A stretch of DNA of 5,512 nucleotides, taken from contig JAGLQT010000180.1 in assembly GCA_023136715.1 (NCBI GenBank), positions 1 to 5,512 on the forward strand. Direction: 5' to 3'. This document shows, in pieces, positions 1 through 5,512 of this stretch (position 1 is the first letter of the stretch; the number at the start of each line of letters is the position of its first letter). This DNA comes from Gammaproteobacteria bacterium (GTDB taxonomy: Bacteria > Pseudomonadota > Gammaproteobacteria > SZUA-229). The notes below the pieces were generated by a model. The model was not told the DNA's origin. It worked only from the letters and a program-made list of their open reading frames with translations, and ran no database searches. Both the position numbers and the translations under genes were made by a program.

Positions 1-813
1 GGCGCGGGTACTTTCCACCCCGCCACCTTTTTACGTGCGATTGGCCCCGAGCCCTGGCGTGCGGCCTATGTGCAGCCTTGCCGCCGCCCTACCGATGGAC
101 GCTATGGCGAAAATCCAAATCGCCTGCAGCACTATTACCAGTTTCAGGTGGTATTGAAGCCATCACCTGATGATATTCAGGATTTGTATCTGGGTTCACT
201 AAAAGCACTGGGTTTTGATCCGCTGGAACACGACATTCGTTTCGTCGAAGATAACTGGGAATCACCCACACTGGGTGCCTGGGGCCTGGGCTGGGAAGTC
301 TGGCTTAATGGTATGGAAGTCACGCAGTTTACCTATTTTCAGCAAGTTGGCGGCCTGGAATGTCGTCCGGTCACTGGCGAGATCACTTATGGTCTGGAGC
401 GTCTTGCGATGTATTTGCAGGAAGTCGAAAGCGTGTTTGACCTGACCTGGACGCGTGGCCCGCAGGGTGATGTTACCTATGGTGACGTCTTTCACCAGAA
501 CGAAGTGGAAATGTCCACGTACAATTTCGAGCAGGCTGATACCGATTCCATGTTCAAATTTTTCGATAGCTGCGAAGCTGAAAGCTCGCGCCTGATCGAA
601 CTGGGCTTGCCGTTGCCAGCTTACGAAATGGTATTAAAAGCATCGCATACGTTTAACTTACTGGATGCGCGTCACGCGATTTCAGTCACCGAGCGTCAGC
701 GATTTATTCTGCGCGTCCGTACCCTGTCACGCGCGGTTGCACAGGCTTATTACGATTCACGCGAAGCCTTGGGCTTTCCCATTGGTAAAACATCAACAGG
801 AGATAAGTCATGA
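1..813 (+). CDS. glyQ: Glycyl-tRNA synthetase alpha subunit, 5'-truncated by window edge
   Basis: Catalytic alpha subunit of the bacterial alpha2beta2 glycyl-tRNA synthetase, a class II enzyme that activates glycine with ATP and charges tRNA-Gly in the cytoplasm. The frame is open from base 1, beginning [19 protein letters not shown], and gives 270 codons before the TGA at 811-813. The family is about 300 residues, so roughly 35 N-terminal residues lie outside the window. A GTG at 70 is an internal valine, not the start. Conserved blocks are [50 protein letters not shown] and, near the C-terminus, [17 protein letters not shown], all highly typical of GlyQ. The stop overlaps the glyS start as ATGA, as expected for subunits made in equal amounts. 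The first part of the visible gene is clearly more GC-rich than the downstream genes, probably from strong conservation and codon selection. The identification is secure. Confidence 0.97.
   Translation, partial: GAGTFHPATFLRAIGPEPWRAAYVQPCRRPTDGRYGENPNRLQHYYQFQVVLKPSPDDIQDLYLGSLKALGFDPLEHDIRFVEDNWESPTLGAWGLGWEVWLNGMEVTQFTYFQQVGGLECRPVTGEITYGLERLAMYLQEVESVFDLTWTRGPQGDVTYGDVFHQNEVEMSTYNFEQADTDSMFKFFDSCEAESSRLIELGLPLPAYEMVLKASHTFNLLDARHAISVTERQRFILRVRTLSRAVAQAYYDSREALGFPIGKTSTGDKS
798..802 (+). promoter_or_regulatory. Ribosome binding site of glyS
   Basis: AGGAG lies 7 bases before the ATG at 810, inside the last codons of glyQ. It fixes the glyS start within the ATGA overlap and supports coupled translation of the two synthetase subunits. 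Confidence 0.75.
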
Positions 814-2885
814 GTAAAGATCTGTTGATTGAACTGGGCACCGAAGAGTTGCCACCCAAGGCGCTGAAAAAATTATCCGATGCTTTCACACAGGGCATTG
901 TTGATGGTTTGGCACAGGCCGGTTTTGAAATCGGTGATGTACAGTCTTATGCAGCACCACGTCGTCTGGCGGTGATGGTTAAAGATGTACCCACTTCACA
1001 GCCAGATCGCGATGTTGAACGTAAAGGTCCAAACCTTAAAGCGGCTTACGATACGGATGGTAATCCAACTAAAGCCGTTGAAGGTTTCGCACGTTCCTGT
1101 GGTGTTACTGTTGATGAGCTTGAACAGGAAGAAACTGAAAAGGGTACATGGCTGGTGTTCAAAGCAAATGAAAAGGGCAAGCCGGTAGCTGAATTGCTAC
1201 AGAATATTATTGAGCAATCGCTACACAAATTGCCGATACCCAAGCGCATGCGCTGGGGTGACAGCGATGCTGAGTTTGTACGCCCCGTTCACTGGTTAGT
1301 CTTGTTACACGGCTCAGATGTGATTGATGCAGAAATTCTTGGTGTGAAAAGTTCACGTGAAACTTTTGGCCATCGTTTCCATGCTAATGGTTCATTATCT
1401 TTGAATGCTGCTGCCAGTTATGTAGAGCAGTTACGTAGCGATGCTTTTGTGCTTGCTGATATGGAAGAGCGTAAAAATGTGATTCGTGAACAAGTTGAAA
1501 AAGCGGCTTCTAATGTTGGCGGTCAGGTTGTGGTTGATGAAGACCTGTTACAGGAAGTTGCTGGTTTAGTTGAATGGCCAGTGGCAGTCGTTGGAGATTT
1601 TGATAAAGAATTCCTGGATGTGCCTTCAGAAGCCTTGATCAAAACCATGCAGGACAACCAGAAATATTTTGCTGTTCTGGCTAACGATGGAAATATCATG
1701 CCGCACTTTATTACTATCAGCAATATCGATAGTAAATCACCAGAAAAAGTAAAAGCCGGTAACGAGCGTGTGATACGTCCGCGTTTTGCCGATGCTGCTT
1801 TCTTCTGGAATCAGGATAAGAAGCAACCGTTAGATGCTTTCCTGCTGCGCCTTGATCAGGTTGTCTTTCAGAAGAAACTGGGCAGCATTGGTGATAAGTG
1901 TCAGCGCATTGAAAAACTATCAGAAATAATTGCTGGACAAATGGATGCTGATGTTAAGCAGGCAAGTCGAGCAGCGTTATTAAGTAAATGTGATTTGATG
2001 ACGGACATGGTTGGTGAGTTTCCATCCTTACAAGGTGTTATGGGTCGTTATTACGCAATTGCTTCGGGTGAAGATTCCGCTATTGCAATTGCAATTGAAG
2101 AGCAATATTTACCACGTCATGCCAGTGATAGCCTGCCAACAACTACAGCGGGTAAGATTGTAGCTATCAGCGACAGAATTGATACCCTGGTTGGTATTTT
2201 TGCCATTGGCCAAAAACCGACGGGTGAAAAAGATCCGTATGCGTTGCGTCGGGCAGCCATTGGTGTGTTGCGCATATTGATCGAATGTAAGCTGGATCTC
2301 GATCTTGAAATATTGATCGATGAGGCCGCAAAATTATTGTCAGATAAAGTTGATGCAGAAAAAGCAAAAGTCGAGGTCTTTGATTTTATGCTGGACCGTC
2401 TACGCGCTTACTATCTTGATCGTGACGTGCTTGTTGATGTCTTCGATGCGGTATCCGCCTTACGCCCAAGTCGCCCCTTAGATTTTGATAAACGCATTAA
2501 AGCTGTGACTGCATTCCGTGCATTGCCTGAAGCAGAAAGTCTGGCTGCGGCGAATAAACGTGTTGGTAATATTCTGAAAAAATCTGAAACCGAAGGCAGT
2601 GGCTCGGTGGTTGAATGTTTATTCGCAGAAGATGCTGAAAAAGCATTGTTTAATAAACTGGCATCATTGAAATCAAATGTTGAATCCTTATTGGATGATG
2701 GTGATTATGAACAGGCGTTGCGTGAATTGTCGTCATTGCGTGAGTCAGTCGATGATTTCTTTGATTCAGTGATGGTGATGGCGGATGATGAAGCCGTTAA
2801 AAACAATCGTATAGCTTTGTTGGCCCAGATGAGCGCTTTATTCATGCGTGCAGCTGATTTGTCACGTTTGCATCAGAAGAGTTAA
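810..2885 (+). CDS. glyS: Glycyl-tRNA synthetase beta subunit, full length
   Basis: Beta subunit of the tetrameric glycyl-tRNA synthetase. It carries the tRNA-recognising parts while GlyQ holds the active site. The 691 residues match the roughly 690-residue family length. The N-terminus [15 protein letters not shown] is the family signature. The central HD-like region includes YLPRHASD (His near 437), followed by the hallmark [10 protein letters not shown] (from about 455) and DPYALRRAA (from about 475). The C-terminal DALR-type anticodon-binding helical domain ends with [11 protein letters not shown] (from about 650) and NNRIALLAQ. No frameshift or missing block is visible. The start is the ATG at 810, supported by AGGAG seven bases upstream and by the N-terminal homology. 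The stop TAA shares its last A with an ATG at 2885, so gmhB follows without a gap and probably lies in the same transcript. Confidence 0.98.
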   Translation: MSKDLLIELGTEELPPKALKKLSDAFTQGIVDGLAQAGFEIGDVQSYAAPRRLAVMVKDVPTSQPDRDVERKGPNLKAAYDTDGNPTKAVEGFARSCGVTVDELEQEETEKGTWLVFKANEKGKPVAELLQNIIEQSLHKLPIPKRMRWGDSDAEFVRPVHWLVLLHGSDVIDAEILGVKSSRETFGHRFHANGSLSLNAAASYVEQLRSDAFVLADMEERKNVIREQVEKAASNVGGQVVVDEDLLQEVAGLVEWPVAVVGDFDKEFLDVPSEALIKTMQDNQKYFAVLANDGNIMPHFITISNIDSKSPEKVKAGNERVIRPRFADAAFFWNQDKKQPLDAFLLRLDQVVFQKKLGSIGDKCQRIEKLSEIIAGQMDADVKQASRAALLSKCDLMTDMVGEFPSLQGVMGRYYAIASGEDSAIAIAIEEQYLPRHASDSLPTTTAGKIVAISDRIDTLVGIFAIGQKPTGEKDPYALRRAAIGVLRILIECKLDLDLEILIDEAAKLLSDKVDAEKAKVEVFDFMLDRLRAYYLDRDVLVDVFDAVSALRPSRPLDFDKRIKAVTAFRALPEAESLAAANKRVGNILKKSETEGSGSVVECLFAEDAEKALFNKLASLKSNVESLLDDGDYEQALRELSSLRESVDDFFDSVMVMADDEAVKNNRIALLAQMSALFMRAADLSRLHQKS

Positions 2886-2890
2886 TGAAT

Positions 2891-3451
2891 ATGAAACTGA
2901 TTATTCTCGACAGAGATGGCGTAATCAATCAGGATTCGGATGCTTATATAAAAAGCCCGGATGAATGGATTCCATTGCCAGGAAGCCTTGAAGCTATTGC
3001 AAAGTTAAATCGTGCGGGCTACACCGTGGCGGTAGCGACTAACCAGTCTGGTCTTGCGCGAGGTTATTTTGATTTGAAAACTTTATCAGCCATGCATCGA
3101 AAAATGGAGGTTTTGCTATCAGAGCTCGGCGGTCAAGTCGATGCGGTATTTTATTGTCCACATGGTCCAAAAGATGGTTGTGTTTGTCGTAAACCAAGTC
3201 CCGGCATGTTGCATGAAATAGGCGAGCGTTTTCAGACAAATCTGAAAAAAGCATTTTTTATTGGTGATACCATTAGTGATATGAAAGCTGCAACATCGGC
3301 TGGCGTAAAACCTGTTCTGGTGAGAACCGGTAAAGGTGAAAAGACAGAACTTCTTCTGGATGAAAATAATTTTTCACATGTCCCTGTCTATAATGATTTG
3401 CTTTCAGCAGTCGAAGATATTTTAAGCTCTGCCACTAATGCCTATGCCTGA
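2891..3451 (+). CDS. gmhB: D-glycero-D-manno-heptose 1,7-bisphosphate 7-phosphatase (HAD family)
   Basis: Predicted cytoplasmic HAD-superfamily phosphatase that removes the 7-phosphate from D,D-heptose 1,7-bisphosphate on the route to ADP-heptose for the LPS inner core. Motifs in the 186-residue form are: the nucleophile/acid pair in LDRDGVIN (Asp7, Asp9), TNQSG (50-54, motif II), a zinc-binding set CPH...CVC (Cys89, His91, Cys97, Cys99) followed by RKPSPGM with the motif III lysine, and GDTISDM (125-131, motif IV acidic residues). All catalytic and zinc positions are present. Two starts are possible: ATG 2885, which overlaps the glyS stop (TAATG), and ATG 2891. I prefer 2891 because the family typically begins MKLIILDRDGVIN and the GAAGAG at 2876-2881 is 9 bases away rather than 3. 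The products differ by two residues only. A related histidinol-phosphate phosphatase activity is less likely, given no his genes nearby. Confidence 0.93.
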   Translation: MKLIILDRDGVINQDSDAYIKSPDEWIPLPGSLEAIAKLNRAGYTVAVATNQSGLARGYFDLKTLSAMHRKMEVLLSELGGQVDAVFYCPHGPKDGCVCRKPSPGMLHEIGERFQTNLKKAFFIGDTISDMKAATSAGVKPVLVRTGKGEKTELLLDENNFSHVPVYNDLLSAVEDILSSATNAYA

Positions 3452-4199
3452 AGTTCGAATTCCTTCGAAACCCGTTCTGTATATACGCTCAGCGATTTAC
3501 TGGATAAGCATGTTCTTTGCGTCGGTAGTTATTGGCGGCCTCACCGTTTTTACTTTCCCATTGCATGTCGATAAACGTTTTCGCTTTGCTCAAAACTTCG
3601 CGCGATTTGGTTTATGGCTGATACAAAGGGTTTGTAAATTAAGTTATGAGATAGAAGGGATTGAAAACATTCCACAAGGAGGCGCCGTAGTGTTGTGTAA
3701 GCATCAATCAACGTGGGAAACCCTGATGCTGCAGATTGATTTGCCACCAGTACGATGGGTTCTTAAAAAAGAATTATTAAAGATTCCTTTTTTTGGGTGG
3801 GGGCTGGCATTGATGGAGCCGATAGCGATTGATCGCTCATCGGGCAGAAAAGCAATAACTCAGATGATCGATCAGGGTAGAGAAATGCTCAAGAATGGTT
3901 ACTGGGTTGTGGTTTTTCCTGAAGGAACACGGGCAAAACCCGGCGAGCAGAAAAAGTATAAGGCTGGTGGTGCAAGGCTAGCAGTTGAAACCGGTTACCC
4001 AGTTGTGCCAGTTGCACATAATGCGGGTGAATTCTGGCCAAGGCACAGTTTCATTAAATGGCCGGGGCGCATAAAAGTTTCGATTGGTCCGGTGATTAAT
4101 CCCGACGGTAAAACTGCTGATCAGGTAACTACTGAAGCTGAAGCATGGATTGAAAACAAGATGAAGGAAATTAGCGACCCTACACGTTGGCATCGCTAA
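3438..4199 (+). CDS. plsC: 1-acyl-sn-glycerol-3-phosphate acyltransferase (LPLAT/PlsC family), HX4E variant
   Basis: Predicted inner-membrane acyltransferase of the LPLAT superfamily, which adds a second acyl chain to lysophosphatidic acid to make phosphatidic acid for phospholipid synthesis. The protein is 253 residues. A hydrophobic segment at about 18-42 should anchor it in the membrane. The catalytic block reads KHQSTWET (88-95), so the usual HX4D is HX4E here (His89, Glu94). FPEGTR at 160-165 is the glycerol-phosphate binding motif, and VPVAHNAGEFW follows at 190-200. The ATG at 3438 overlaps the gmhB end by 14 bases, and no clear Shine-Dalgarno sequence precedes it, so translation probably depends on coupling. 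A second ATG at 3444 would shorten it by two residues. The gene follows gmhB and glyQS as in Pseudomonas-like genomes. The family is sure. The exact substrate (lysophosphatidic acid or another lysophospholipid) is inferred. Confidence 0.9.
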   Translation: MPMPEVRIPSKPVLYIRSAIYWISMFFASVVIGGLTVFTFPLHVDKRFRFAQNFARFGLWLIQRVCKLSYEIEGIENIPQGGAVVLCKHQSTWETLMLQIDLPPVRWVLKKELLKIPFFGWGLALMEPIAIDRSSGRKAITQMIDQGREMLKNGYWVVVFPEGTRAKPGEQKKYKAGGARLAVETGYPVVPVAHNAGEFWPRHSFIKWPGRIKVSIGPVINPDGKTADQVTTEAEAWIENKMKEISDPTRWHR

Positions 4200-4220
4200 G
4201 TTAATTTTTCGAGTTCATGC

Positions 4221-4391
4221 TTATCGAATTATTCCGAACTCATCACCGCCAAGTCGTGCTACGGTATCAACGGTGCGTAGATTGCTTTGTAGTGCTTCAG
4301 CGACTGATCTTAAGATGAAATCACCTGCTTCATGTCCCAGGTTATCATTAATTGGTTTAAATCCATCAAGGTCTAGATATAGCAGACAAGA
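4221..4391 (-). pseudogene. Remnant of a GGDEF (diguanylate cyclase) domain
   Basis: Reading the minus strand from 4391 down to the TAA at 4221-4223 gives 56 residues that are plainly the middle of a GGDEF domain. It has LYLDLDGFKPINDNLGHEAG (metal and GTP-binding part), then a RTVD inhibitory RxxD site (codons 4277-4266) exactly five residues before RLGGDEFGII (GGDEF codons 4250-4236). The 5' side is closed by an in-frame stop (minus-strand TAA at 4394-4392) and no ATG, GTG or TTG start occurs in the frame. The sensor region and the N-terminal part of the domain are absent, as is the half after GGDEF. Removing one base (4226) would extend the frame ten codons as DKHELEKLT to a TAG at 4198-4196, which overlaps the plsC stop. 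Such domains make cyclic di-GMP from GTP when complete. This piece cannot fold into an enzyme and is best read as a scar of a lost or displaced gene. Confidence 0.85.
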
Positions 4392-4418
4392 TTATAAAAA
4401 TAAATATATGGTTTGAGT

Positions 4419-5072
4419 ATGATAAGGATTTTAAATATTGCTGTGACATTAATGCTGAATTTATGCGTATGCTGTTCGCTTGCATTGGCAACCTCTCAGG
4501 AAGATGAAATAGAACTGAATTCAACATGGCAGAAGGTAAAAGAAGAGAATGGTGTTATCGTCTATAGCCATGAAATTGAGGGTAGAGATATCGTCAAGGC
4601 GAAAGTTGAGGTGCTTATTGATGTAGGCATGGAAAAAATCAAATCAATACTGGATGATGTTTCGTGTAGACGTGATTGGGTTCCTTATCTTGTAGAGTCG
4701 AGAGTATTAAAGAAATATTCTGAAGATGAAAAATTAGAATACAGTTTGTTTGGTGCGCCCTGGCCAGCATCCGACCGGGATTTTGTTTATTATCGACAAT
4801 TGCTGCATAAAGATGCCACTAAAATAGTCTTCACAATGACCTTCAAGGAAAGTGAATTGATGCCCCAGCAGGATGGTGTGGTACGGGCAGACTTGATCGA
4901 AAGTCAATATACATTAACTGCGCTAAGCAGTAAGCAAACAAAAGTCGAACTGATATTCTATGCCGACCCCAAAGGCTGGCTAGCCGACTGGATTGTAAAC
5001 ATCATTCAGGAAGCCTTACCCTTTATGATGTTGCGAAATTTGAAAGTGACTGCTGAGGGCATGGAAAAGTAA
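4419..5072 (+). CDS. Secreted START-domain protein (putative lipid binding)
   Basis: A 217-residue protein with an N-terminal signal peptide: Arg3, a hydrophobic run at about 4-23, and an ALA site at 22-24 with predicted cleavage before Thr25. The rest resembles the bacterial START-domain family (helix-grip fold with a hydrophobic cavity). It shows EENGVIVYSHEIEGRD at 42-57, then DDVSCRRDWVPYLVESRVL and the family-typical PWPASDRDFVYYR at 114-126, and ends with a long amphipathic helix region (GWLADWIVNIIQEALPFMML). Bacterial members are mostly uncharacterised; periplasmic lipid or hydrophobic ligand binding is inferred. The start could be TTG 4413 (two residues longer) but ATG 4419 is preferred because it gives a standard signal peptide. 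Neither has a good ribosome binding site. The gene is separated from plsC by 219 bases containing the GGDEF remnant. I see no convincing promoter, only an AT-rich leader, so expression could be weak or come from readthrough. Confidence 0.8.
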   Translation: MIRILNIAVTLMLNLCVCCSLALATSQEDEIELNSTWQKVKEENGVIVYSHEIEGRDIVKAKVEVLIDVGMEKIKSILDDVSCRRDWVPYLVESRVLKKYSEDEKLEYSLFGAPWPASDRDFVYYRQLLHKDATKIVFTMTFKESELMPQQDGVVRADLIESQYTLTALSSKQTKVELIFYADPKGWLADWIVNIIQEALPFMMLRNLKVTAEGMEK

Positions 5073-5077
5073 AAGTA

Positions 5078-5107
5078 GGGTCAGGGTCAGGGTCAGGGTC
5101 AGGCTCA
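5078..5107 (+). repeat. GGGTCA hexamer tandem repeat
   Basis: Four perfect copies of GGGTCA run from 5078 to 5101, and a fifth, GGCTCA, ends at 5107. The array starts five bases after the START gene stop codon. It has no dyad symmetry and no U-tract, so it is not a terminator. GGGTCA runs, or their complement TGACCC, occur in many proteobacterial genomes and I recall them near remnants of IS200-like/REP-associated elements; that link is recollection and inference, since no transposase or terminal hairpin is visible here. Confidence 0.85.
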
Positions 5108-5188
5108 GCTTAATCATCTGTTCTGAGGAAATTCACATCCAGTATCCGCCATGTTTCTCAAGTCTGAGGATTAATTTATAGCAATTCA
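5108..5188. other. Intergenic stretch without recognisable function
   Basis: This is the first part of the 306-base gap between the START gene and nirB, after the hexamer repeat. I see no coding potential, RNA gene or convincing terminator. The only pattern is an 8-bp direct repeat TCTGAGGA (5122-5129 and 5163-5170), which is short enough to be chance. The rest of the gap (5189-5378) holds the nirB control region described separately. Confidence 0.5.
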
Positions 5189-5204
5189 TCATCAACATTG
5201 ATGA
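5189..5204. promoter_or_regulatory. 16-bp palindrome upstream of the NtrC-type sites
   Basis: TCATCAACATTGATGA has two 7-bp arms, TCATCAA and TTGATGA, that are perfect reverse complements around a central CA. It lies 10 bases before the first NtrC-type dyad. It is not an FNR box, since the half-sites are in the opposite order. It could be an operator for an unknown regulator of nirB. No regulator can be named from the sequence. Confidence 0.4.
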
Positions 5205-5214
5205 CGTGTTTGTC

Positions 5215-5233
5215 ACGCACTGCCTGGGTGCGT
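5215..5233. promoter_or_regulatory. NtrC-type binding site 1 (distal)
   Basis: ACGCAC and GTGCGT form perfect 6-bp arms around TGCCTGG, giving the core GCAC-N7-GTGC at 5217-5231. This is the spacing and core of enterobacterial NtrC (GlnG) sites such as those at the E. coli glnA enhancer. The centre (5224) is 32 bp from site 2, about three helical turns, so dimers would sit on the same face of the DNA. It lies about 117 bp before the predicted transcription start. The assignment is by motif and context. Confidence 0.68.
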
Positions 5234-5248
5234 CATCCCCAAAACAGC

Positions 5249-5263
5249 GCACCGTTCTGGTGC
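5249..5263. promoter_or_regulatory. NtrC-type binding site 2 (proximal)
   Basis: GCAC-CGTTCTG-GTGC has the same GCAC-N7-GTGC core, with 5-bp perfect arms GCACC/GGTGC and a flanking T at the right end as in the classic TGGTGC half-site. Its centre (5256) is about 85 bp upstream of the predicted start, a normal distance for an enhancer-binding activator of sigma-54 RNA polymerase. The pair with site 1 would allow cooperative binding and oligomerisation of phosphorylated NtrC. Confidence 0.72.
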
Positions 5264-5314
5264 TTCCCCGCGTTTCCAAAGCTGAAAACCTTTATCGTAC
5301 TGACTTTTTAAACA

Positions 5315-5330
5315 TGGCATGGAACTTGTA
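5315..5330 (+). promoter_or_regulatory. Sigma-54 (-24/-12) promoter of nirB
   Basis: TGGCAT-GGAAC-TTGTA fits the sigma-54 consensus TGGCAC-N5-TTGCA, with the GG of the -24 element and the G of the -12 element exactly ten bases apart. Deviations are T for C at the end of the -24 element and T for C in the -12 element (GT rather than GC), so it may be weaker than consensus. The predicted transcription start is about 5341, leaving a 38-base leader. Two NtrC-type sites upstream and a nitrogen gene downstream make it credible. Confidence 0.68.
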
Positions 5331-5367
5331 ATGCTGTACTTAACGATATTTATTTCTTGTTTTTGGT

Positions 5368-5373
5368 AAGAGG
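5368..5373 (+). promoter_or_regulatory. Ribosome binding site of nirB
   Basis: AAGAGG lies five bases before the ATG at 5379. It decides in favour of this start over the in-frame ATG at 5391, which has no Shine-Dalgarno sequence, although family members often begin at a position equal to the second one. Confidence 0.65.
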
Positions 5374-5378
5374 CAGCA

Positions 5379-5512
5379 ATGAAACAGACGATGAAAGAAA
5401 GACTGGTTTTAATCGGCAATGGTATGGCGGGTGTGCGAACACTGGAAGAGTTGTTCAAGCACAGTAATGCTGATGGTAAAGGTTCAGATTTATATGATGT
5501 GACGGTGATCGG
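5379..5512 (+). CDS. nirB: Nitrite reductase [NAD(P)H] large subunit, N-terminal part (3'-truncated by window edge)
   Basis: Only 44 codons plus two bases are present. They read MKQTMKERLVLIGNGMAGVR and continue TLEELF to the end at YDVTVI. The GNGMAG at residues 13-18 is the GxGxxG nucleotide-binding turn of the FAD/NAD-binding domain, and the block ERLVLIGNGMAGVRTLEEL followed by a DVTVIG strand is typical of the NirB N-terminus. The full enzyme (about 800 residues or more, with siroheme and Fe-S domains) reduces nitrite to ammonium in the cytoplasm, usually with NirD. The NtrC-type sites and sigma-54 promoter upstream suggest the assimilatory role under nitrogen limitation. Other pyridine nucleotide-disulphide reductase-like proteins share the fold, so the call rests on this short block plus the promoter context. 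Confidence 0.82.
   Translation, partial: MKQTMKERLVLIGNGMAGVRTLEELFKHSNADGKGSDLYDVTVI

Noticed and set aside
70..813. GTG at 70 as the true start of glyQ
   Set aside because: The frame is open to base 1 and the upstream codons encode the conserved GlyQ block [19 protein letters not shown].
4211..4241. GAGTTC/GAACTC inverted repeat after plsC as a terminator
   Set aside because: The stem is only 6 bp with a 19-base loop, it is not followed by a T-tract on either strand, and it lies within the GGDEF remnant coding sequence.
4352..4379. TTGGTT and TAGATA as a sigma-70 promoter for the START gene
   Set aside because: Each hexamer matches consensus at only about three of six positions; too weak to list as a feature.
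4408..4416. Tiny ATG-GTT-TGA upstream reading frame before the START gene
   Set aside because: Two codons with no ribosome binding site in an AT-rich leader; chance occurrence is likely.
5078..5107. CRISPR array
   Set aside because: The units are 6 bp and contiguous with no spacers.
5122..5170. Direct repeat TCTGAGGA as a target-site duplication
   Set aside because: The copies flank only 33 bases with no mobile-element features; an 8-bp match in this space can arise by chance.
5215..5263. Two successive hairpins that could be an ANTAR (NasR/NasT-type) antiterminator target in a nitrite reductase leader
   Set aside because: ANTAR targets have hexaloops with conserved A and G; here the loops would be 7 and 5 bases without that pattern. 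The dyads also lie upstream of the predicted sigma-54 start, no terminator follows, and the GCAC-N7-GTGC form fits NtrC DNA sites better.
5213..5458. 81-residue minus-strand reading frame across the nirB promoter and start
   Set aside because: It covers the control elements and the nirB N-terminus, has low-complexity content and shows no recognisable family.

Overview
The window reads as a chromosomal segment of a Gram-negative bacterium, most likely a gammaproteobacterium of moderate to low GC. The reasons are the split glycyl-tRNA synthetase (separate alpha and beta subunits), the heptose-phosphatase and lysophospholipid acyltransferase genes directly behind it (a neighbourhood also known from Pseudomonas-like genomes), and a nitrite reductase gene with enteric-style nitrogen control sites. 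I cannot name the genus from sequence alone.

Layout. Positions 1-4199 hold a tight plus-strand cluster: glyQ (5' end missing), glyS, gmhB and a plsC-type acyltransferase. Each junction overlaps by 1 to 14 bases (ATGA, TAATG and a 14-base overlap), which indicates one transcript with coupled translation. The cluster joins a translation enzyme to two envelope-lipid enzymes, one for LPS core heptose and one for phosphatidic acid. Positions 4200-4418 look at first like an empty gap. On the minus strand they contain a decayed piece of a GGDEF (diguanylate cyclase) domain that still shows its GGDEF motif and RxxD inhibitory site, but has no start codon and is cut at both ends. Positions 4419-5072 encode a secreted START-domain protein. 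Positions 5073-5378 are a 306-base intergenic region. It begins with a GGGTCA hexamer tandem repeat and ends with what looks like a complete nitrogen-regulated promoter: two GCAC-N7-GTGC dyads (NtrC-type) 32 bp apart, a -24/-12 sigma-54 element, and a good ribosome binding site. These lead into the first 44 codons of nirB, the large subunit of NAD(P)H-dependent nitrite reductase, which runs off the end of the window.

The most informative parts are the two non-coding stretches. The first is a gene scar between the housekeeping operon and the START gene, suggesting rearrangement there. The second is a readable NtrC/sigma-54 control region that points to an assimilatory, nitrogen-starvation-induced role for nirB. 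I found no evidence of a novel multigene system; the genes themselves belong to known families.
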